Positions 43,414 through 52,449 of a stretch of DNA of 64,000 nucleotides are shown one piece after another. The DNA comes from a bacterium (GTDB lineage: Bacteria > UBA10199 > 2-02-FULL-44-16 > JAAZCA01), in assembly GCA_021810905.1 (NCBI GenBank), contig JAJZQH010000003.1, forward strand, positions 65,897-129,896, in the 5' to 3' direction. The position numbers were made by a program, and so were the translations under genes. The notes below the pieces were generated by a model. It was not told where the DNA came from, did not search any database, and worked only from the letters and a program-made list of their open reading frames with translations. Position 1 is the first letter of the stretch; each line of letters opens with the position of its first letter.

Positions 43414-44964
43414 TCACACAAACGAAATACGTTTTTTCTTTTGTTCTTTTGTCTGCTCTTGCTTGCGAGCTTCTTTCTTTGGCTCGGACTTGATCTCAGG
43501 CTTTGCCTCAGGAGGAGGCTTGGCGACTCCCTTGTTTTCGCTCTCCGCGAGTTTTGCCTCTATCATGGAAATGCGTTCGCGTATGGCGGCATCTCCACAA
43601 CCCGCATCCAGGCAGGCCATGTATGCAGCCAGCGCCTTGCGCAATTCGACAACCGATTCTTCTCCCAGTCCCATGCTGCGATAGGCAAACCCAAGCTCAA
43701 AGGAAGCATCCGCCTTTTTTCTGTTCGCCGCAATATCGAATGCGGGCGCCGGTTTGATCTGCCCCTCTTTACGTGGCGCCTCTTTCGGCTGTTCCTCGAT
43801 CTGCATTTCCTCCGGCTCTTGCGGAGCCACAGCCGCTGGCGCCGGCGCGGCCTCTTCAGCGGGTTCCGCCTTTGCCTGAAGCTGAGGTTTTTCTTCCGCA
43901 GCTGCAGCTTTTGGCGCAGGCCTTTTGCCTGGCGGCAAGGTCTCCTCCTCCGGCAACTTCTCTCCGCGATCCTCCGCCTCCTGCCTTCGCTGCTCTTCCG
44001 CCTCCAGCTCTTGCCGACGAACCAATGCGAGCTCGATTAGCTCGTTCACCGCACCGGGCCTCAATTCCTCCACGCGATCCGCAAGACGCTCCTCTTCGTC
44101 CGGGAGCATGACCAATATTTGAAGGAACGCGTCGAGCGCTGCATCGATATTTCCCTGACCCTTGTAGAGATCGGCCAGCATCATATACTTGACGCGCGCA
44201 GTTTCGGTCTGATTCTGAGAGGCGTAGATCCCGGCCTGCAGCTGGAGCAGATCAGGATCGCTTTCAACCATATCCTGCCCTTGTTCGAGCCATTTCAGCG
44301 CCTTTTTGTGATCGCCCACAGAGGCATAGATGCCGATCAATTTGCGCATCATCTCGAAGTTCGAAGGTCTGTGCGCCAGGATTTTCTCGTAGAGGTCGGC
44401 CAGTTTCCCGCGGTCCGCCTGGGATTCTTCAAGCTGTTTTGAATACGCCTCGTACTGATCGATGGCCTCGTCGATTTTGCCTTCGCGCTGACAGAGTTCA
44501 GCGAGCCTGATCCTCGCGGAGCCATCCTTTGGATTGAGCTGCACGATCTTGCGCCGTATATCCACAACCCGCTCGTGCATACCCTTCATATCCAGGGCAG
44601 ATGCCAGGATATCGTACTGCCTTACTGCATCCGCAGTAAGCCCCATCCTCTCATACAGGCCGGCCAACTCCTCGTTGACCTCGATCATTGCCGGATTGAG
44701 TCGAAGTATGTTCTTGAAGACCGTGACGGCCTTTAGAAAGAATCCCTCGGCCGTGTATCCGCCCGCCACCTCGCGGTAAATCCGGATGGCTTCGTTGATC
44801 TGTTTGCGTTTGGTATATAGCTCGGCGATGCGGAGTTTGATGCGAAGATCGGTTGGATCGGCCAGCAGGAGTTTTTCGTATTCGCGGATCGCCTTATCGA
44901 ATTTTCCCTCTTCTATAAAGGCCCGCGCGAGTTCCAGTATCTTTTCCTTGTTGAGGATGCTCAT
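43414..44964 (-). CDS. TPR-repeat protein with acidic Pro/Ala linker
   Basis: 516 residues. Residues ~5-310 are made of about eight TPR-like units (e.g. LARAFIEEGKFDKAIREYEKLLLADPTDL, LAGLYERMGLTADAVRQYDILAS, ADLYKGQGNIDAALDAFLQILVMLPD). A Glu/Pro/Ala/Lys linker spans ~325-425, then a further TPR-like pair (ADASFELGFAYRSMGLGEESVVELRKAL) and a highly charged Lys-rich tail ending KKKRISFV. No signal peptide, so cytoplasmic scaffold. Organisation resembles FrzS/TPR scaffolds next to pilus or secretion ATPases. Upstream of the ExeA-like gene on the same strand. Confidence 0.85.
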   Translation of the reverse strand: MSILNKEKILELARAFIEEGKFDKAIREYEKLLLADPTDLRIKLRIAELYTKRKQINEAIRIYREVAGGYTAEGFFLKAVTVFKNILRLNPAMIEVNEELAGLYERMGLTADAVRQYDILASALDMKGMHERVVDIRRKIVQLNPKDGSARIRLAELCQREGKIDEAIDQYEAYSKQLEESQADRGKLADLYEKILAHRPSNFEMMRKLIGIYASVGDHKKALKWLEQGQDMVESDPDLLQLQAGIYASQNQTETARVKYMMLADLYKGQGNIDAALDAFLQILVMLPDEEERLADRVEELRPGAVNELIELALVRRQELEAEEQRRQEAEDRGEKLPEEETLPPGKRPAPKAAAAEEKPQLQAKAEPAEEAAPAPAAVAPQEPEEMQIEEQPKEAPRKEGQIKPAPAFDIAANRKKADASFELGFAYRSMGLGEESVVELRKALAAYMACLDAGCGDAAIRERISMIEAKLAESENKGVAKPPPEAKPEIKSEPKKEARKQEQTKEQKKKRISFV

Positions 44965-44982
44965 CTTGACTGCAGTTAAAAG

Positions 44983-45056
44983 TTGAAAGCTGAAAGTTAA
45001 AAAAAAATCCGTAAGCGACTTTCCTTTTAACTGTTAACTTTTAACTTTCAACTGTT
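44983..45056. repeat. intergenic short-word repeat forming a long imperfect hairpin
   Basis: Left arm AGTTAAAAGTTGAAAGCTGA and right arm TTAACTTTTAACTTTCAACT are built of the word AACTTT(C/T)A and its complement. Related words recur at about 45640-45715. Confidence 0.6.
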
Positions 45057-45581
45057 TTAGGGTAGCTCTGCTATGCCCCTTTGAGCTGCCTCATTGCCGG
45101 GATCGTGATCGAGTATCGAGCGATAGATATCTCTGGCCTTGTCGTAGTGTCCCTGAGAAGCGAAAATCCCGGCCATCGTCACGGTATCCCAGGATACATC
45201 GCGGCCGGTCGCACGCGCATGGGTAGCGGCGGCGGGCGTTGTCCGCTCCTGCGAATGTTCGTCATTCCGCAATTCCTCGATCTTAATCACAAGGCTGCGG
45301 GCCATACGGTTTTCGGGAACCATGGACAGGACGCGATTGAGTTCAGCCTCTGCCTCTTCCCAGTTGCCGCGCTTCATGTGGATTCGGGCCATCACGATTC
45401 TGCCGGAGACGAGGTTGGGGTGCTGCTTGAGGCCCTCGCGGCATACCTTCATCGCAGCATCCAGCATGTCATACATCAGGAAATACTCCGAGATGGGTGC
45501 GAAGACTATTGACGATGGATCGTCTTGCCACTGCTTGTAGTATTTGAGAAAGAGTGAATTGTTGAGGAGTTCTGGATGCAT
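45057..45581 (-). CDS. TPR-repeat protein
   Basis: 174 residues from the ATG at 45581; the frame stays open to 45743 but that extension is intergenic in character. Two to three TPR-like units: LMYDMLDAAMKVCREGLKQHPNLVSGRIVMARIHMKRGNWEEAEAELNRVLSMVPENRMA, then a linker (HSQERTTPAAATHARATG) and VTMAGIFASQGHYDKARDIYRSILDHDPGNEAA. No signal peptide. The ribosome-binding site is weak, so the start is uncertain. It lies upstream of the larger TPR gene and is probably part of the same functional group. Confidence 0.7.
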   Translation of the reverse strand: MHPELLNNSLFLKYYKQWQDDPSSIVFAPISEYFLMYDMLDAAMKVCREGLKQHPNLVSGRIVMARIHMKRGNWEEAEAELNRVLSMVPENRMARSLVIKIEELRNDEHSQERTTPAAATHARATGRDVSWDTVTMAGIFASQGHYDKARDIYRSILDHDPGNEAAQRGIAELP

Positions 45582-45696
45582 GGCCCGTGCATTCGAATAC
45601 ACGAAACGAGTTTGAGAGGCAAGAATATAGCTCAACGCTGAAGGCTCAAATCTGAAAGTAAAATTTTGGAAATCACCGGTCGTTGCTGTGAGCTTT

Positions 45697-45915
45697 TCAG
45701 CTTTCAGGAAATACCCGGTCTTTGTCGGTGAGCTTGAGGCCAAGCGCCAGGAGTATCTTGCGCATCGTGTCCATCCTGCACTGCAGCCCGCTCTCGACGC
45801 GGTCTATGGTGAGAGCCGAGAGACCTGCCTTGCGTGCGAGTTCCGCCTTGCTCATGAGAAGCTCTTCGCGGAATTGACGAACATTGTTGGGAATAATTTT
45901 CTTTTCTTTGATCAT
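45697..45915 (-). CDS. XRE-family transcriptional regulator
   Basis: 72 residues from the ATG at 45915 (a GTG at 45924 in frame is possible). A single helix-turn-helix domain of the Cro/C1 type: NVRQFREELLMSKAELARKAGLSALTIDRVESGLQCRMDTMRKILLALGL. The segment LSALTIDRVESG is the recognition-helix region. No ligand or oligomerisation domain is attached. It is the most upstream gene of the leftward TPR/ExeA group and may regulate it. Confidence 0.85.
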   Translation of the reverse strand: MIKEKKIIPNNVRQFREELLMSKAELARKAGLSALTIDRVESGLQCRMDTMRKILLALGLKLTDKDRVFPES

Positions 45916-46093
45916 CGATATCACCGCCGAATGAAAAGGGCCTCTCGGGCCCCTACCTGCTTCATATTCAGAGATATTATACTCTCAAAATCTAAAAAAT
46001 GGTCAAGTATTTTTAAAATATATTTTAAATTATATTCAATTAATATTAATTATCATTAATTATGATAATTAAAGCGATAATAATTTCAATCAG

Positions 46094-46897
46094 TTAGCGA
46101 AAAAGGCTCAGATACCACCTGATCATGGGGAGGCCGGCGAATAAATACACAAGACCGGCTGCGGCGAGGAATGGGCCAAAGGGTATCGCATATTTCATAT
46201 CTTTACGAAGCGCGAGTATGACCCCAAGGCCCACCAGAGACCCGAGGAACGAGGAGATAAGCAGGATCACGATGGCAGCCCGCCAGCCGAAAAAAGCCCC
46301 GAGCATTGCGATGAGCTTTATGTCTCCGCCGCCCAACCCTTCCTGTTTCTTGAGTTTTTCATAAGCGATCGCAACTAAATACAGAGATCCGCCGCCGATG
46401 ATGATCCCTGTCACGGAATCGATCGCGGCACTCATGTAGTGACCCCTGTTATCGAGAAACACGTGCACCAGAAAACCTACCGCGATGCCGGGAAGTGAAA
46501 TCACATCCGGAATGATCATGTGCGCCAGATCTATTCCGGAAACGATGACAAGAGGCACTATGAAGAGGCAGAGATAGATCAAATATCTGAGGGGCTCCCC
46601 GAAATGCCACCACGCAAGGAGTGATAGTCCAATACAGATGAGTTCCACGAGCGGATACATGAGGGATATCCGGTTGTGGCAGCTTCTGCAGCGGCCGAGC
46701 AAAAATACATAGCTGAGGACAGGAACGTTCTCCCAGAATGCCAGCTTATGACCGCATGAGGGGCAGTGCGAACCGGGCCACGCAACGGACTCGCCCCTGG
46801 GCATGCGCCATATGCATACATTGGCAAAACTCCCAAGGACGGAGCCAAGCAGCCCGGCGAAAATGTACAATATCCACATCGGCATCTCACTCAACAT
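46094..46897 (-). CDS. pilD: type IV prepilin peptidase/N-methyltransferase
   Basis: 267 residues from the ATG at 46897 (an ATG at 46885 is also possible). The N-terminal part has the zinc motif CPSCGHKLAFWENVPVLSYVFLLGRCRSCHNRIS and the GSFANVCIWRMPRGESVAWPGSHC start typical of bifunctional PilD/GspO. The aspartyl protease sites are GIDLAHMIIPD near 155 and GGGDIKLIAMLGAFFGW near 215, both with intact Asp. About eight membrane segments. It processes type IV pilin or type II pseudopilin signal peptides; no pilin gene is present in the window. Confidence 0.93.
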   Translation of the reverse strand: MLSEMPMWILYIFAGLLGSVLGSFANVCIWRMPRGESVAWPGSHCPSCGHKLAFWENVPVLSYVFLLGRCRSCHNRISLMYPLVELICIGLSLLAWWHFGEPLRYLIYLCLFIVPLVIVSGIDLAHMIIPDVISLPGIAVGFLVHVFLDNRGHYMSAAIDSVTGIIIGGGSLYLVAIAYEKLKKQEGLGGGDIKLIAMLGAFFGWRAAIVILLISSFLGSLVGLGVILALRKDMKYAIPFGPFLAAAGLVYLFAGLPMIRWYLSLFR

Positions 46898-46979
46898 GCG
46901 CGCAGAGTAGCATAGCCAAGCGACAAAGTGTACATCGTACAGTTGACGCTGGGCGAAGCGCTGTGTTACAGCGAGGCAT

Positions 46980-47282
46980 ATGCCAAAGGCGCCGCGGCCC
47001 GAAAATCCGTACTTCGAAAAACTCAACGTCCAGAAGAGGCGCAAGATCGCCGAGGCTCGCCACAAGCGCATGGCCAAGGAAGATCTGGAACGGCTCAAGA
47101 GACTTCACTGGCGCAAATGCGGCAATTGCGGAATGGAACTGGAAGAGCTCCCGTTCAAGGGCGAGACCGTATTCAAATGTTTCAGCTGCGGAAGCGTGCT
47201 GCTTCCCGATGGGGCGCTGGAACATCTCTGCGGCGAAGAAAAACGCATCATCGAGGCGCTGCTCGACCTGTTCAAGTTCTGA
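46980..47282 (+). CDS. TFIIB-type zinc-ribbon protein
   Basis: 100 residues; GCGAGG lies just upstream of the ATG. A basic helical N-terminus (KLNVQKRRKIAEARHKRMAKEDLERLKR) precedes a zinc ribbon of the zf-TFIIB type: KCGNCGMELEELPFKGETVFKCFSCGSVLLPDG. Unknown function in bacteria; it may bind nucleic acid or act as a structural zinc protein. First gene of the gatCAB operon, its stop lies 3 bp before gatC. Confidence 0.82.
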   Translation: MPKAPRPENPYFEKLNVQKRRKIAEARHKRMAKEDLERLKRLHWRKCGNCGMELEELPFKGETVFKCFSCGSVLLPDGALEHLCGEEKRIIEALLDLFKF

Positions 47283-47285
47283 TCC

Positions 47286-47591
47286 ATGATAAAAAAAACT
47301 TCCGACATCAAAGAGGTTATTGAGAAGACGGCGTCGCTCGCCAGGCTAAGCTTCGAATCGTCGGGTTCGAGCAGGTTCGCAGAAAAAGTCGAATCAGTGC
47401 TTTCATATGTCGCGCAGCTCAACGAACTGGATACGTCCGGCATAGAACCCACATCGCACGCGGTTCTGGTGGGATCCGGCCTGAGGGAAGACAAGGCGCA
47501 TGATTCCGGGGCCAAGGATCTCATTCTCTCAGCAGCGCCCTCGCGCGACGGTCCGTTCATACAGGTTCCGAAGGTGATCGAAGGTGAGTAA
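47286..47591 (+). CDS. gatC: aspartyl/glutamyl-tRNA amidotransferase subunit C
   Basis: 101 residues. GatC family: [50 protein letters not shown], with the usual belt-like C-terminal [33 protein letters not shown]. It holds GatA and GatB together in the tRNA-dependent transamidation of misacylated Glu-tRNA-Gln or Asp-tRNA-Asn. Its last codons overlap the GTG of gatA by 8 bp. Confidence 0.95.
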   Translation: MIKKTSDIKEVIEKTASLARLSFESSGSSRFAEKVESVLSYVAQLNELDTSGIEPTSHAVLVGSGLREDKAHDSGAKDLILSAAPSRDGPFIQVPKVIEGE

Positions 47592-49062
47592 TAATCCCAA
47601 ATCCCAACTCTGCCAAATGACGGCTGCGCAACTCTCATCCATGCTGCGTGAGAGAGAAATCAGCTCTCTTGAACTCACAAAGGCCTATCTGGATGAAATT
47701 CAGCGCCGCGACAAGAAACTCAACTGCTACGTGCTGCAATGCCCTGAACTCGCCCTCGAGCAGGCCTCTCGCGCGGATGAACGCCTTGCGAAAAAAGACA
47801 GCCTCACACCTTTCACGGGCCTTCCAATAGCGCTGAAGGACATATTTATCACGCAGGGCGTTGAGACCACGTGCGCCTCAAAGATACTGAAAGGCTATAT
47901 CCCGCCGTACGATGGCAACGCCGCGAGCCGCCTCAAGGCGGCAGGGGCCGTGCTGCTCGGCAAACTCAACATGGATGAGTTTGCGATGGGATCCTCCAAC
48001 GAGTTCTCGTCGTTCGGTCCGGTCAAAAATCCCTGGAACCAGGAATGCACGCCTGGAGGATCGAGCGGCGGCTCTGCGGCAGCTGTGGCAGCGGGGCTCG
48101 CGCCGATAGCGCTCGGCACGGACACCGGCGGATCGATACGGCAGCCAGCAGCGTTCTGCGGTACCGTCGGCCTCAAGCCGACATATGGCAGGGTCAGCCG
48201 CTACGGAGTGATTGCCTTTGCGAGTTCGCTCGATCAGGTCGGTCCTATCGCGCAGGACGTGCGCGATTGCGCGATGATGCTTGGTGCGATAGCAGGCCAT
48301 GATCCGATGGATTCTACATCGATCGAGACGCCCGTGCCCGACTATGTCGCAGCGCTCAAGGGAGACGTGAAGGGAAAGACCATCGGCGTGCCGGCGGAAT
48401 ATTTCGTCTCCGGCATAGATACGGAAGTAGAATCGGCAGTTCGCGCCGCGGCAAAGACACTCGAAGGTCTGGGGGCCAGAGTAGTTGAGATATCTCTGCC
48501 TCACACAAAATACGCATTGGCCTGTTACTATATCATCGCGCCGGCCGAGGCCTCGGCCAACCTCGCGCGCTATGACGGGATCAGGTTCGGGCATCGCGCG
48601 AGCGGCAACCACGATCTGGCCGACCTCTTCAAGGCAAGCCGCACCGAGGGATTTGGAGCTGAGGTCGCCCTGAGGATAGTCGTTGGAACGTACGTGCTGT
48701 CGTCCGGCTACTATGACGCGTATTACCTCAAGGCGCAGAAGGTACGAACTCTCATCAAGAACGATTTTCTCGAGGCGTTCAAATCGTGCGATGCAATACT
48801 CGCGCCCGTCACTCCGACTCCTCCGTTCAAACTGGGCGAGAAGACCGACGATCCGATCCAGATGTATCTGAACGACATATTCACCATACCTGTAAATCTG
48901 GCGGGGCTGCCCGGCATGTCGCTTCCCTGCGGCGTAACTGGCAGCGGGCTGCCGATAGGCATGCAGCTCATAGGCAAGCCGCTGGATGAAGCCGGGCTTA
49001 TGAATATAGCCTATGCATACGAACAGGCGACAGCGTGGCACAAGAATATACCAGTTTTCTAA
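47584..49062 (+). CDS. gatA: glutamyl-tRNA(Gln) amidotransferase subunit A
   Basis: 492 residues from a GTG overlapping gatC (AAGG about 9 bases before). Amidase-signature enzyme with Lys-cisSer-Ser triad: the Lys in [10 protein letters not shown] near residue 82, the cis-Ser in [17 protein letters not shown] near 158 and the Ser in [15 protein letters not shown] near 182. It hydrolyses Gln or Asn to supply ammonia to GatB. Length, motifs and the neighbouring gatC and gatB make the assignment certain. Confidence 0.97.
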   Translation: MSNNPKSQLCQMTAAQLSSMLREREISSLELTKAYLDEIQRRDKKLNCYVLQCPELALEQASRADERLAKKDSLTPFTGLPIALKDIFITQGVETTCASKILKGYIPPYDGNAASRLKAAGAVLLGKLNMDEFAMGSSNEFSSFGPVKNPWNQECTPGGSSGGSAAAVAAGLAPIALGTDTGGSIRQPAAFCGTVGLKPTYGRVSRYGVIAFASSLDQVGPIAQDVRDCAMMLGAIAGHDPMDSTSIETPVPDYVAALKGDVKGKTIGVPAEYFVSGIDTEVESAVRAAAKTLEGLGARVVEISLPHTKYALACYYIIAPAEASANLARYDGIRFGHRASGNHDLADLFKASRTEGFGAEVALRIVVGTYVLSSGYYDAYYLKAQKVRTLIKNDFLEAFKSCDAILAPVTPTPPFKLGEKTDDPIQMYLNDIFTIPVNLAGLPGMSLPCGVTGSGLPIGMQLIGKPLDEAGLMNIAYAYEQATAWHKNIPVF

Positions 49063-49171
49063 CAGTGGTACGTTAGTACTTTGGTACAACTTCTTTGGGC
49101 AGCACGTGACGTTCATGGTTTTTACCAACGTACTAACGAACCAACGTACTAACGTACCAATTTGATAGATC
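49063..49171. repeat. intergenic short-word repeat (ACGTACT words)
   Basis: Between gatA and gatB: left side GGTACGTTAGTACTTTGGTAC, right side AACGTACTAACG and CCAACGTACTAACGTACC. The words are mutually complementary, so the spacer can fold into a long hairpin. A similar spacer follows gatB. Confidence 0.6.
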
Positions 49172-50608
49172 ATGTCATCCTACGAGGCAGTCATAGGCTT
49201 AGAGGTTCACGCGCAGCTCTCTACCGAGAGCAAGATGTTCTGTGCGTGTTCCACCAGCGCGGGCTCTCCGCCTAATACGAACATCTGCCCGGTCTGCACC
49301 GGTCAACCGGGAACGCTCCCGGTCGTTAACCGCAGGGCGATCGAGATGGCGATCAAGGCCGGCCTCGCGCTCGGATGCAAAATAGAGCGGCGCAGCATCT
49401 TCGCCCGAAAAAATTACTTCTATCCGGACCTGCCGAAGGGCTACCAGATATCACAGTACGAATTCCCTCTCTGCCTTGGCGGCGGTGTTACGATCAGCAC
49501 TGAAGGCGGCAAGAAAACCATCTCTCTCATTCGAATCCATCTTGAGGAAGACGCTGGCAAATTATTGCACGACTACGGCCATCCAGATATGAGCCACGTG
49601 GACTTCAACCGCTGCGGCGTCCCGCTCATAGAAATCGTTTCCGGTCCTGATATGCGCTCTCCAAAGGAGGCTGGCGATTACCTGCGCACACTGCGCAATG
49701 TGCTCGTCTATCTTGACGTGTGCGAGGGCAACCTGCAGGAGGGTAATTTCCGCTGCGACGCAAACGTATCGATCCGTCCCGTCGGCCGGAAAGAATTCGG
49801 AACGCGCACGGAGATGAAGAACCTCAATTCCTTCAAGGCGGTCGAACGCTCGATAGCATATGAGATAGAGCGCCAGACAAAGGTGCTGGAGAGCGGCGGC
49901 ACGGTGAGCCAGGAGACGCGGCTGTGGAACGACGTCGCGGGAAGGACCGAATCGATGCGGAGCAAGGAAGAGGCGCACGACTATCGCTATTTCCCGGACC
50001 CGGACCTGCTCCCGCTCATCGTGGAGGAGGATTGGATCGCGCGGACTCGCTCCGGTCTCCCGGAACTGGCCGGCGCCAAGGCTGAGAGATTCGTATCGAA
50101 CTACGAAATCCCTCGTGCCGATGCGCTGGTGCTCACCGACGACCGAGCTCTCGCGGATTACTTCGAAGCGGTAATCGCCTCCGGCGCCCCCGCACGGAAA
50201 GCGGCGAACTGGATAACCGCCGAACTCATGCGCGAGATCAAGGACGACGAGCGAGGGATCGCGGCATGCCCGATAGCACCTGCGAATCTGGCAGGGCTCA
50301 TAAAGTTAATAGAGGAAGGAAAAATTTCCGGAAAGATCGGCAAAGATGTATTCGAAATGATGTTCAAGACCGGCCGGGCTGCAGCGGAAATCGTTGCTGA
50401 GCTTGGCGTCGAGCAGATATCGGATTCTTCGGCGATAGAGTCCGCGGTGGACAAAATCATCGCCGAAAATCCGAAACAGGTGGAGCAGTACCGCGGCGGC
50501 AAGACAGCAGTGCTCGCCTATTTCGTGGGACAGGTTATGAAAGCCACAAAGGGTCAGGCGAATCCGCAGATGCTAAATGACATATTGAAGAAGAAATTGG
50601 AAACATAG
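49172..50608 (+). CDS. gatB: aspartyl/glutamyl-tRNA amidotransferase subunit B
   Basis: 478 residues. GatB hallmarks: YEAVIGLEVHAQLSTESKMFC at the start, CPVCTGQPGTLPVVNRRA with Cys for zinc, YFYPDLPKGYQISQYEFPLC, IHLEEDAGK and DFNRCGVPLIEIVSGPD of the kinase-like core, then the YqeY-type C-terminal domain (KDVFEMMFKTGRAAAEIVAE). It activates the misacylated tRNA carboxylate and receives ammonia from GatA. No asparaginyl- or glutaminyl-tRNA synthetase is in the window, so the actual substrate(s) cannot be told. Confidence 0.97.
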   Translation: MSSYEAVIGLEVHAQLSTESKMFCACSTSAGSPPNTNICPVCTGQPGTLPVVNRRAIEMAIKAGLALGCKIERRSIFARKNYFYPDLPKGYQISQYEFPLCLGGGVTISTEGGKKTISLIRIHLEEDAGKLLHDYGHPDMSHVDFNRCGVPLIEIVSGPDMRSPKEAGDYLRTLRNVLVYLDVCEGNLQEGNFRCDANVSIRPVGRKEFGTRTEMKNLNSFKAVERSIAYEIERQTKVLESGGTVSQETRLWNDVAGRTESMRSKEEAHDYRYFPDPDLLPLIVEEDWIARTRSGLPELAGAKAERFVSNYEIPRADALVLTDDRALADYFEAVIASGAPARKAANWITAELMREIKDDERGIAACPIAPANLAGLIKLIEEGKISGKIGKDVFEMMFKTGRAAAEIVAELGVEQISDSSAIESAVDKIIAENPKQVEQYRGGKTAVLAYFVGQVMKATKGQANPQMLNDILKKKLET

Positions 50609-50737
50609 TCGTACGTTAGTACTTTGGTACGTTCGTACGTTGGTTACGGCTGTGCGCTGATACGGACGTTTTTTCCTTGCCAAATCACGACGATTATAAC
50701 GAACGTACCAACGTACTTACGTACCACTTGGGAGGAA
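50609..50737. repeat. intergenic short-word repeat (ACGTAC words)
   Basis: Left side GTACGTTAGTACTTTGGTAC and GTTCGTACGTTGG, right side CGAACGTACCAACGTACTT. Same design as the spacer before gatB but with a different interior. Confidence 0.6.
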
Positions 50738-51796
50738 ATGGGTATTCACATGGACCTCATCAAGACAATCGAATGGAAAGACGACAAGGTGATTATCCTC
50801 GACCAGCGGCGTCTGCCTAACGAGGAAGTGTACAACACCTATGAGGATTACCTTGGAGTCGCGCAGGCAATCCATGGAATGGTGATCCGCGGCGCTCCGG
50901 CAATCGGCGTAGCGGCGGCTATGGGCGTTGCATTGGGCGCCATGGGAATCGGCGTCGGGACGTTCGATGCCTATTATGAAAAGCTCATCGCAATCTGTAA
51001 CAGAATCGCATCAACCCGGCCTACCGCTGTCAATCTCTTCTGGGCGCTGGACAGGATGAAGGCATGCGCGCTCGCGAACAAGGATCGGCCCCTGAATCAG
51101 ATAACGGAAATACTCAAGGCCGAGGCGCTGGGCATCTACTCAGAAGACATCGAATCGAACAGGATGATCGGGCGCAACGGACAAAAACTCCTGCGCGACG
51201 GCATGACGGTGCTCACGCACTGCAACGCCGGTGGGCTGGCTACGGCTGGCTACGGTACCGCCCTCGGCGTGATTTACGCCGCCAGCGAAGCTGGCAAGCG
51301 CATCCACGTGATGGCTGACGAGACGCGGCCCAGGCTGCAGGGCGCCAAGCTCACCGCGTGGGAGCTGCAGAAGCACGGGCTGCAGGTAACTGTAATCGCG
51401 GACACGATGGCAGGGCATTTCATGAAAAAGGGAAAGATAGACGCCGTGCTCGTGGGAGCCGATCGCATAGCGGCCAACGGAGACGTGGCGAACAAGATCG
51501 GAACATATCAGGTAGCTGTGCTCGCGGCGCGACACAAGATTCCCTTCTACGTCGCAGCGCCGGTTTCAACCATCGACCCGAAGATAAGTTCAGGAGAAGA
51601 AGTACCCATCGAGGAGCGCGACCCGCAAGAGGTCACGCATATCGGATCGATTCAGATCACGCCCAAATATGTAAAGGTGGAGAACCCGTCATTCGACGTG
51701 ACGCCCGCGGAGCTTGTCACCGCAATAATCACCGAACGCGGAGTCTGCGAACCGCCGTACGCCGAATCGATAGCGCAAATCCTGGGCACTGCCTAG
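50738..51796 (+). CDS. mtnA: S-methyl-5-thioribose-1-phosphate isomerase
   Basis: About 352 residues from the ATG at 50738; an ATG at 50750 is equally possible, since GGGAGG is close to the first and far from the second. eIF2B-alpha-like family with MtnA-specific blocks: [64 protein letters not shown] (catalytic Cys), [18 protein letters not shown] and [20 protein letters not shown] (catalytic Asp). It converts methylthioribose-1-phosphate to the ribulose form in methionine salvage, linking with the transsulfuration genes at 19-21 kb in sulfur amino-acid metabolism. Confidence 0.95.
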   Translation: MGIHMDLIKTIEWKDDKVIILDQRRLPNEEVYNTYEDYLGVAQAIHGMVIRGAPAIGVAAAMGVALGAMGIGVGTFDAYYEKLIAICNRIASTRPTAVNLFWALDRMKACALANKDRPLNQITEILKAEALGIYSEDIESNRMIGRNGQKLLRDGMTVLTHCNAGGLATAGYGTALGVIYAASEAGKRIHVMADETRPRLQGAKLTAWELQKHGLQVTVIADTMAGHFMKKGKIDAVLVGADRIAANGDVANKIGTYQVAVLAARHKIPFYVAAPVSTIDPKISSGEEVPIEERDPQEVTHIGSIQITPKYVKVENPSFDVTPAELVTAIITERGVCEPPYAESIAQILGTA

Positions 51797-51911
51797 TTGC
51801 CAGCAACGCCAGCAATGCGAGAAACGCCAGCAACGTTAAAAAAAAACAAGTTGAATTCTCAAAGCTGACTATCAAGTCTGCTTGCGTTGCTTGCCGCTTT
51901 TAATAGGCAAA
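51797..51911. repeat. intergenic short-word repeat (CAACGCC words)
   Basis: GCCAGCAACGCCAGCAATGC and AACGCCAGCAACG on the left, and TGCTTGCGTTGCTTGCCGC on the right, which is the complement of the same words. Third example of the spacer design seen around gatB. Confidence 0.55.
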
Positions 51912-51935
51912 GGGCCGGTCCTCCCGAACCGGCCC
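51912..51935. terminator. GC-rich hairpin between convergent genes
   Basis: 8-bp stem GGGCCGGT/ACCGGCCC with an 8-base loop, and a second small stem (CCCGG/CCGGG) near 51952-51967, between mtnA and a leftward gene. There is no long T-run, so it is a weak candidate terminator for either direction. Confidence 0.45.
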
Positions 51936-51977
51936 AAGGAAAAGGCATTGACCCGGCTTTCACCGGGCCCGAAGAGT

Positions 51978-52229
51978 TCAATTCAAAGATTCCTTATAAA
52001 GCAGATCCCTCAGTACATTATGAGGACGCGAGCCGCTCACTACCTTTACGGGCTCCCGTTCGCTCGAAGTGTTTATTATCTGATAGATAAACCGCTGCTG
52101 GTTTGCGTTATGGGGGATGTAGATGCCGCCGCAGGAGAGGACCGCGGGCTCATCGGATTCCTGCTCGCCTTCCACGCCGCGTATCTCCCGAAGGAGCAGA
52201 TTGCCTATCGATTCCCTGGTGCTCGCCAT
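51978..52229 (-). CDS. small hypothetical protein under sigma-54 promoter
   Basis: 83 residues from the ATG at 52229; GGAGGG lies about 8 bases upstream. Soluble: a helical start (STRESIGNLLLREIRGVEGEQESDE), then AVLSCGGIYIPHNANQQRFIYQIINTSS. No recognised family. It is monocistronic between convergent terminator-like hairpins and its own upstream -24/-12 promoter, so it looks like a regulated stand-alone gene. Confidence 0.65.
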   Translation of the reverse strand: MASTRESIGNLLLREIRGVEGEQESDEPAVLSCGGIYIPHNANQQRFIYQIINTSSEREPVKVVSGSRPHNVLRDLLYKESLN

Positions 52230-52255
52230 ATCCCGTCCCTCCACAACCCTTTATA

Positions 52256-52271
52256 AGCAAGTGCTGTGCCA
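52256..52271 (-). promoter_or_regulatory. sigma-54 (-24/-12) promoter
   Basis: Minus strand TTGGCAC, 5 bp AGCAC, TTGCTT: excellent consensus match, 27 bp upstream of the ATG at 52229. Confidence 0.75.
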
Positions 52272-52390
52272 AGACGACGAACACCGTACGAGCGCCTAAA
52301 TACATGATTTTCCGGACGATCATCACAAATGATTATGCGACGTATACATTTCTGAGTTTACAATTACCCAGGAGCGTCAAAAAAAAAGTC

Positions 52391-52422
52391 AAAAAAAAGC
52401 CCGCCGACATTCAGTGGCGGGC
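52391..52422 (-). terminator. Rho-independent terminator
   Basis: On the minus strand the stem GCCCGCC...GGCGGGC (52416-52422 with 52399-52405) is followed by eight T. It ends the leftward gene at 52450-53589. Confidence 0.88.
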
Positions 52423-52449
52423 CTTCCCCTATTCGTATGTGAGCGCAGA

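Noticed and set aside
47878-49173. 431-codon minus-strand ORF opposite gatA
   Set aside because: Antisense shadow of a certain gatA gene; composition is Arg/Cys/His-rich and without domains.
49063-51911. Possible CRISPR array from the repeated ACGTACT and CAACGCC words
   Set aside because: No regular repeat-spacer alternation, repeat length far below CRISPR range, and no cas genes.
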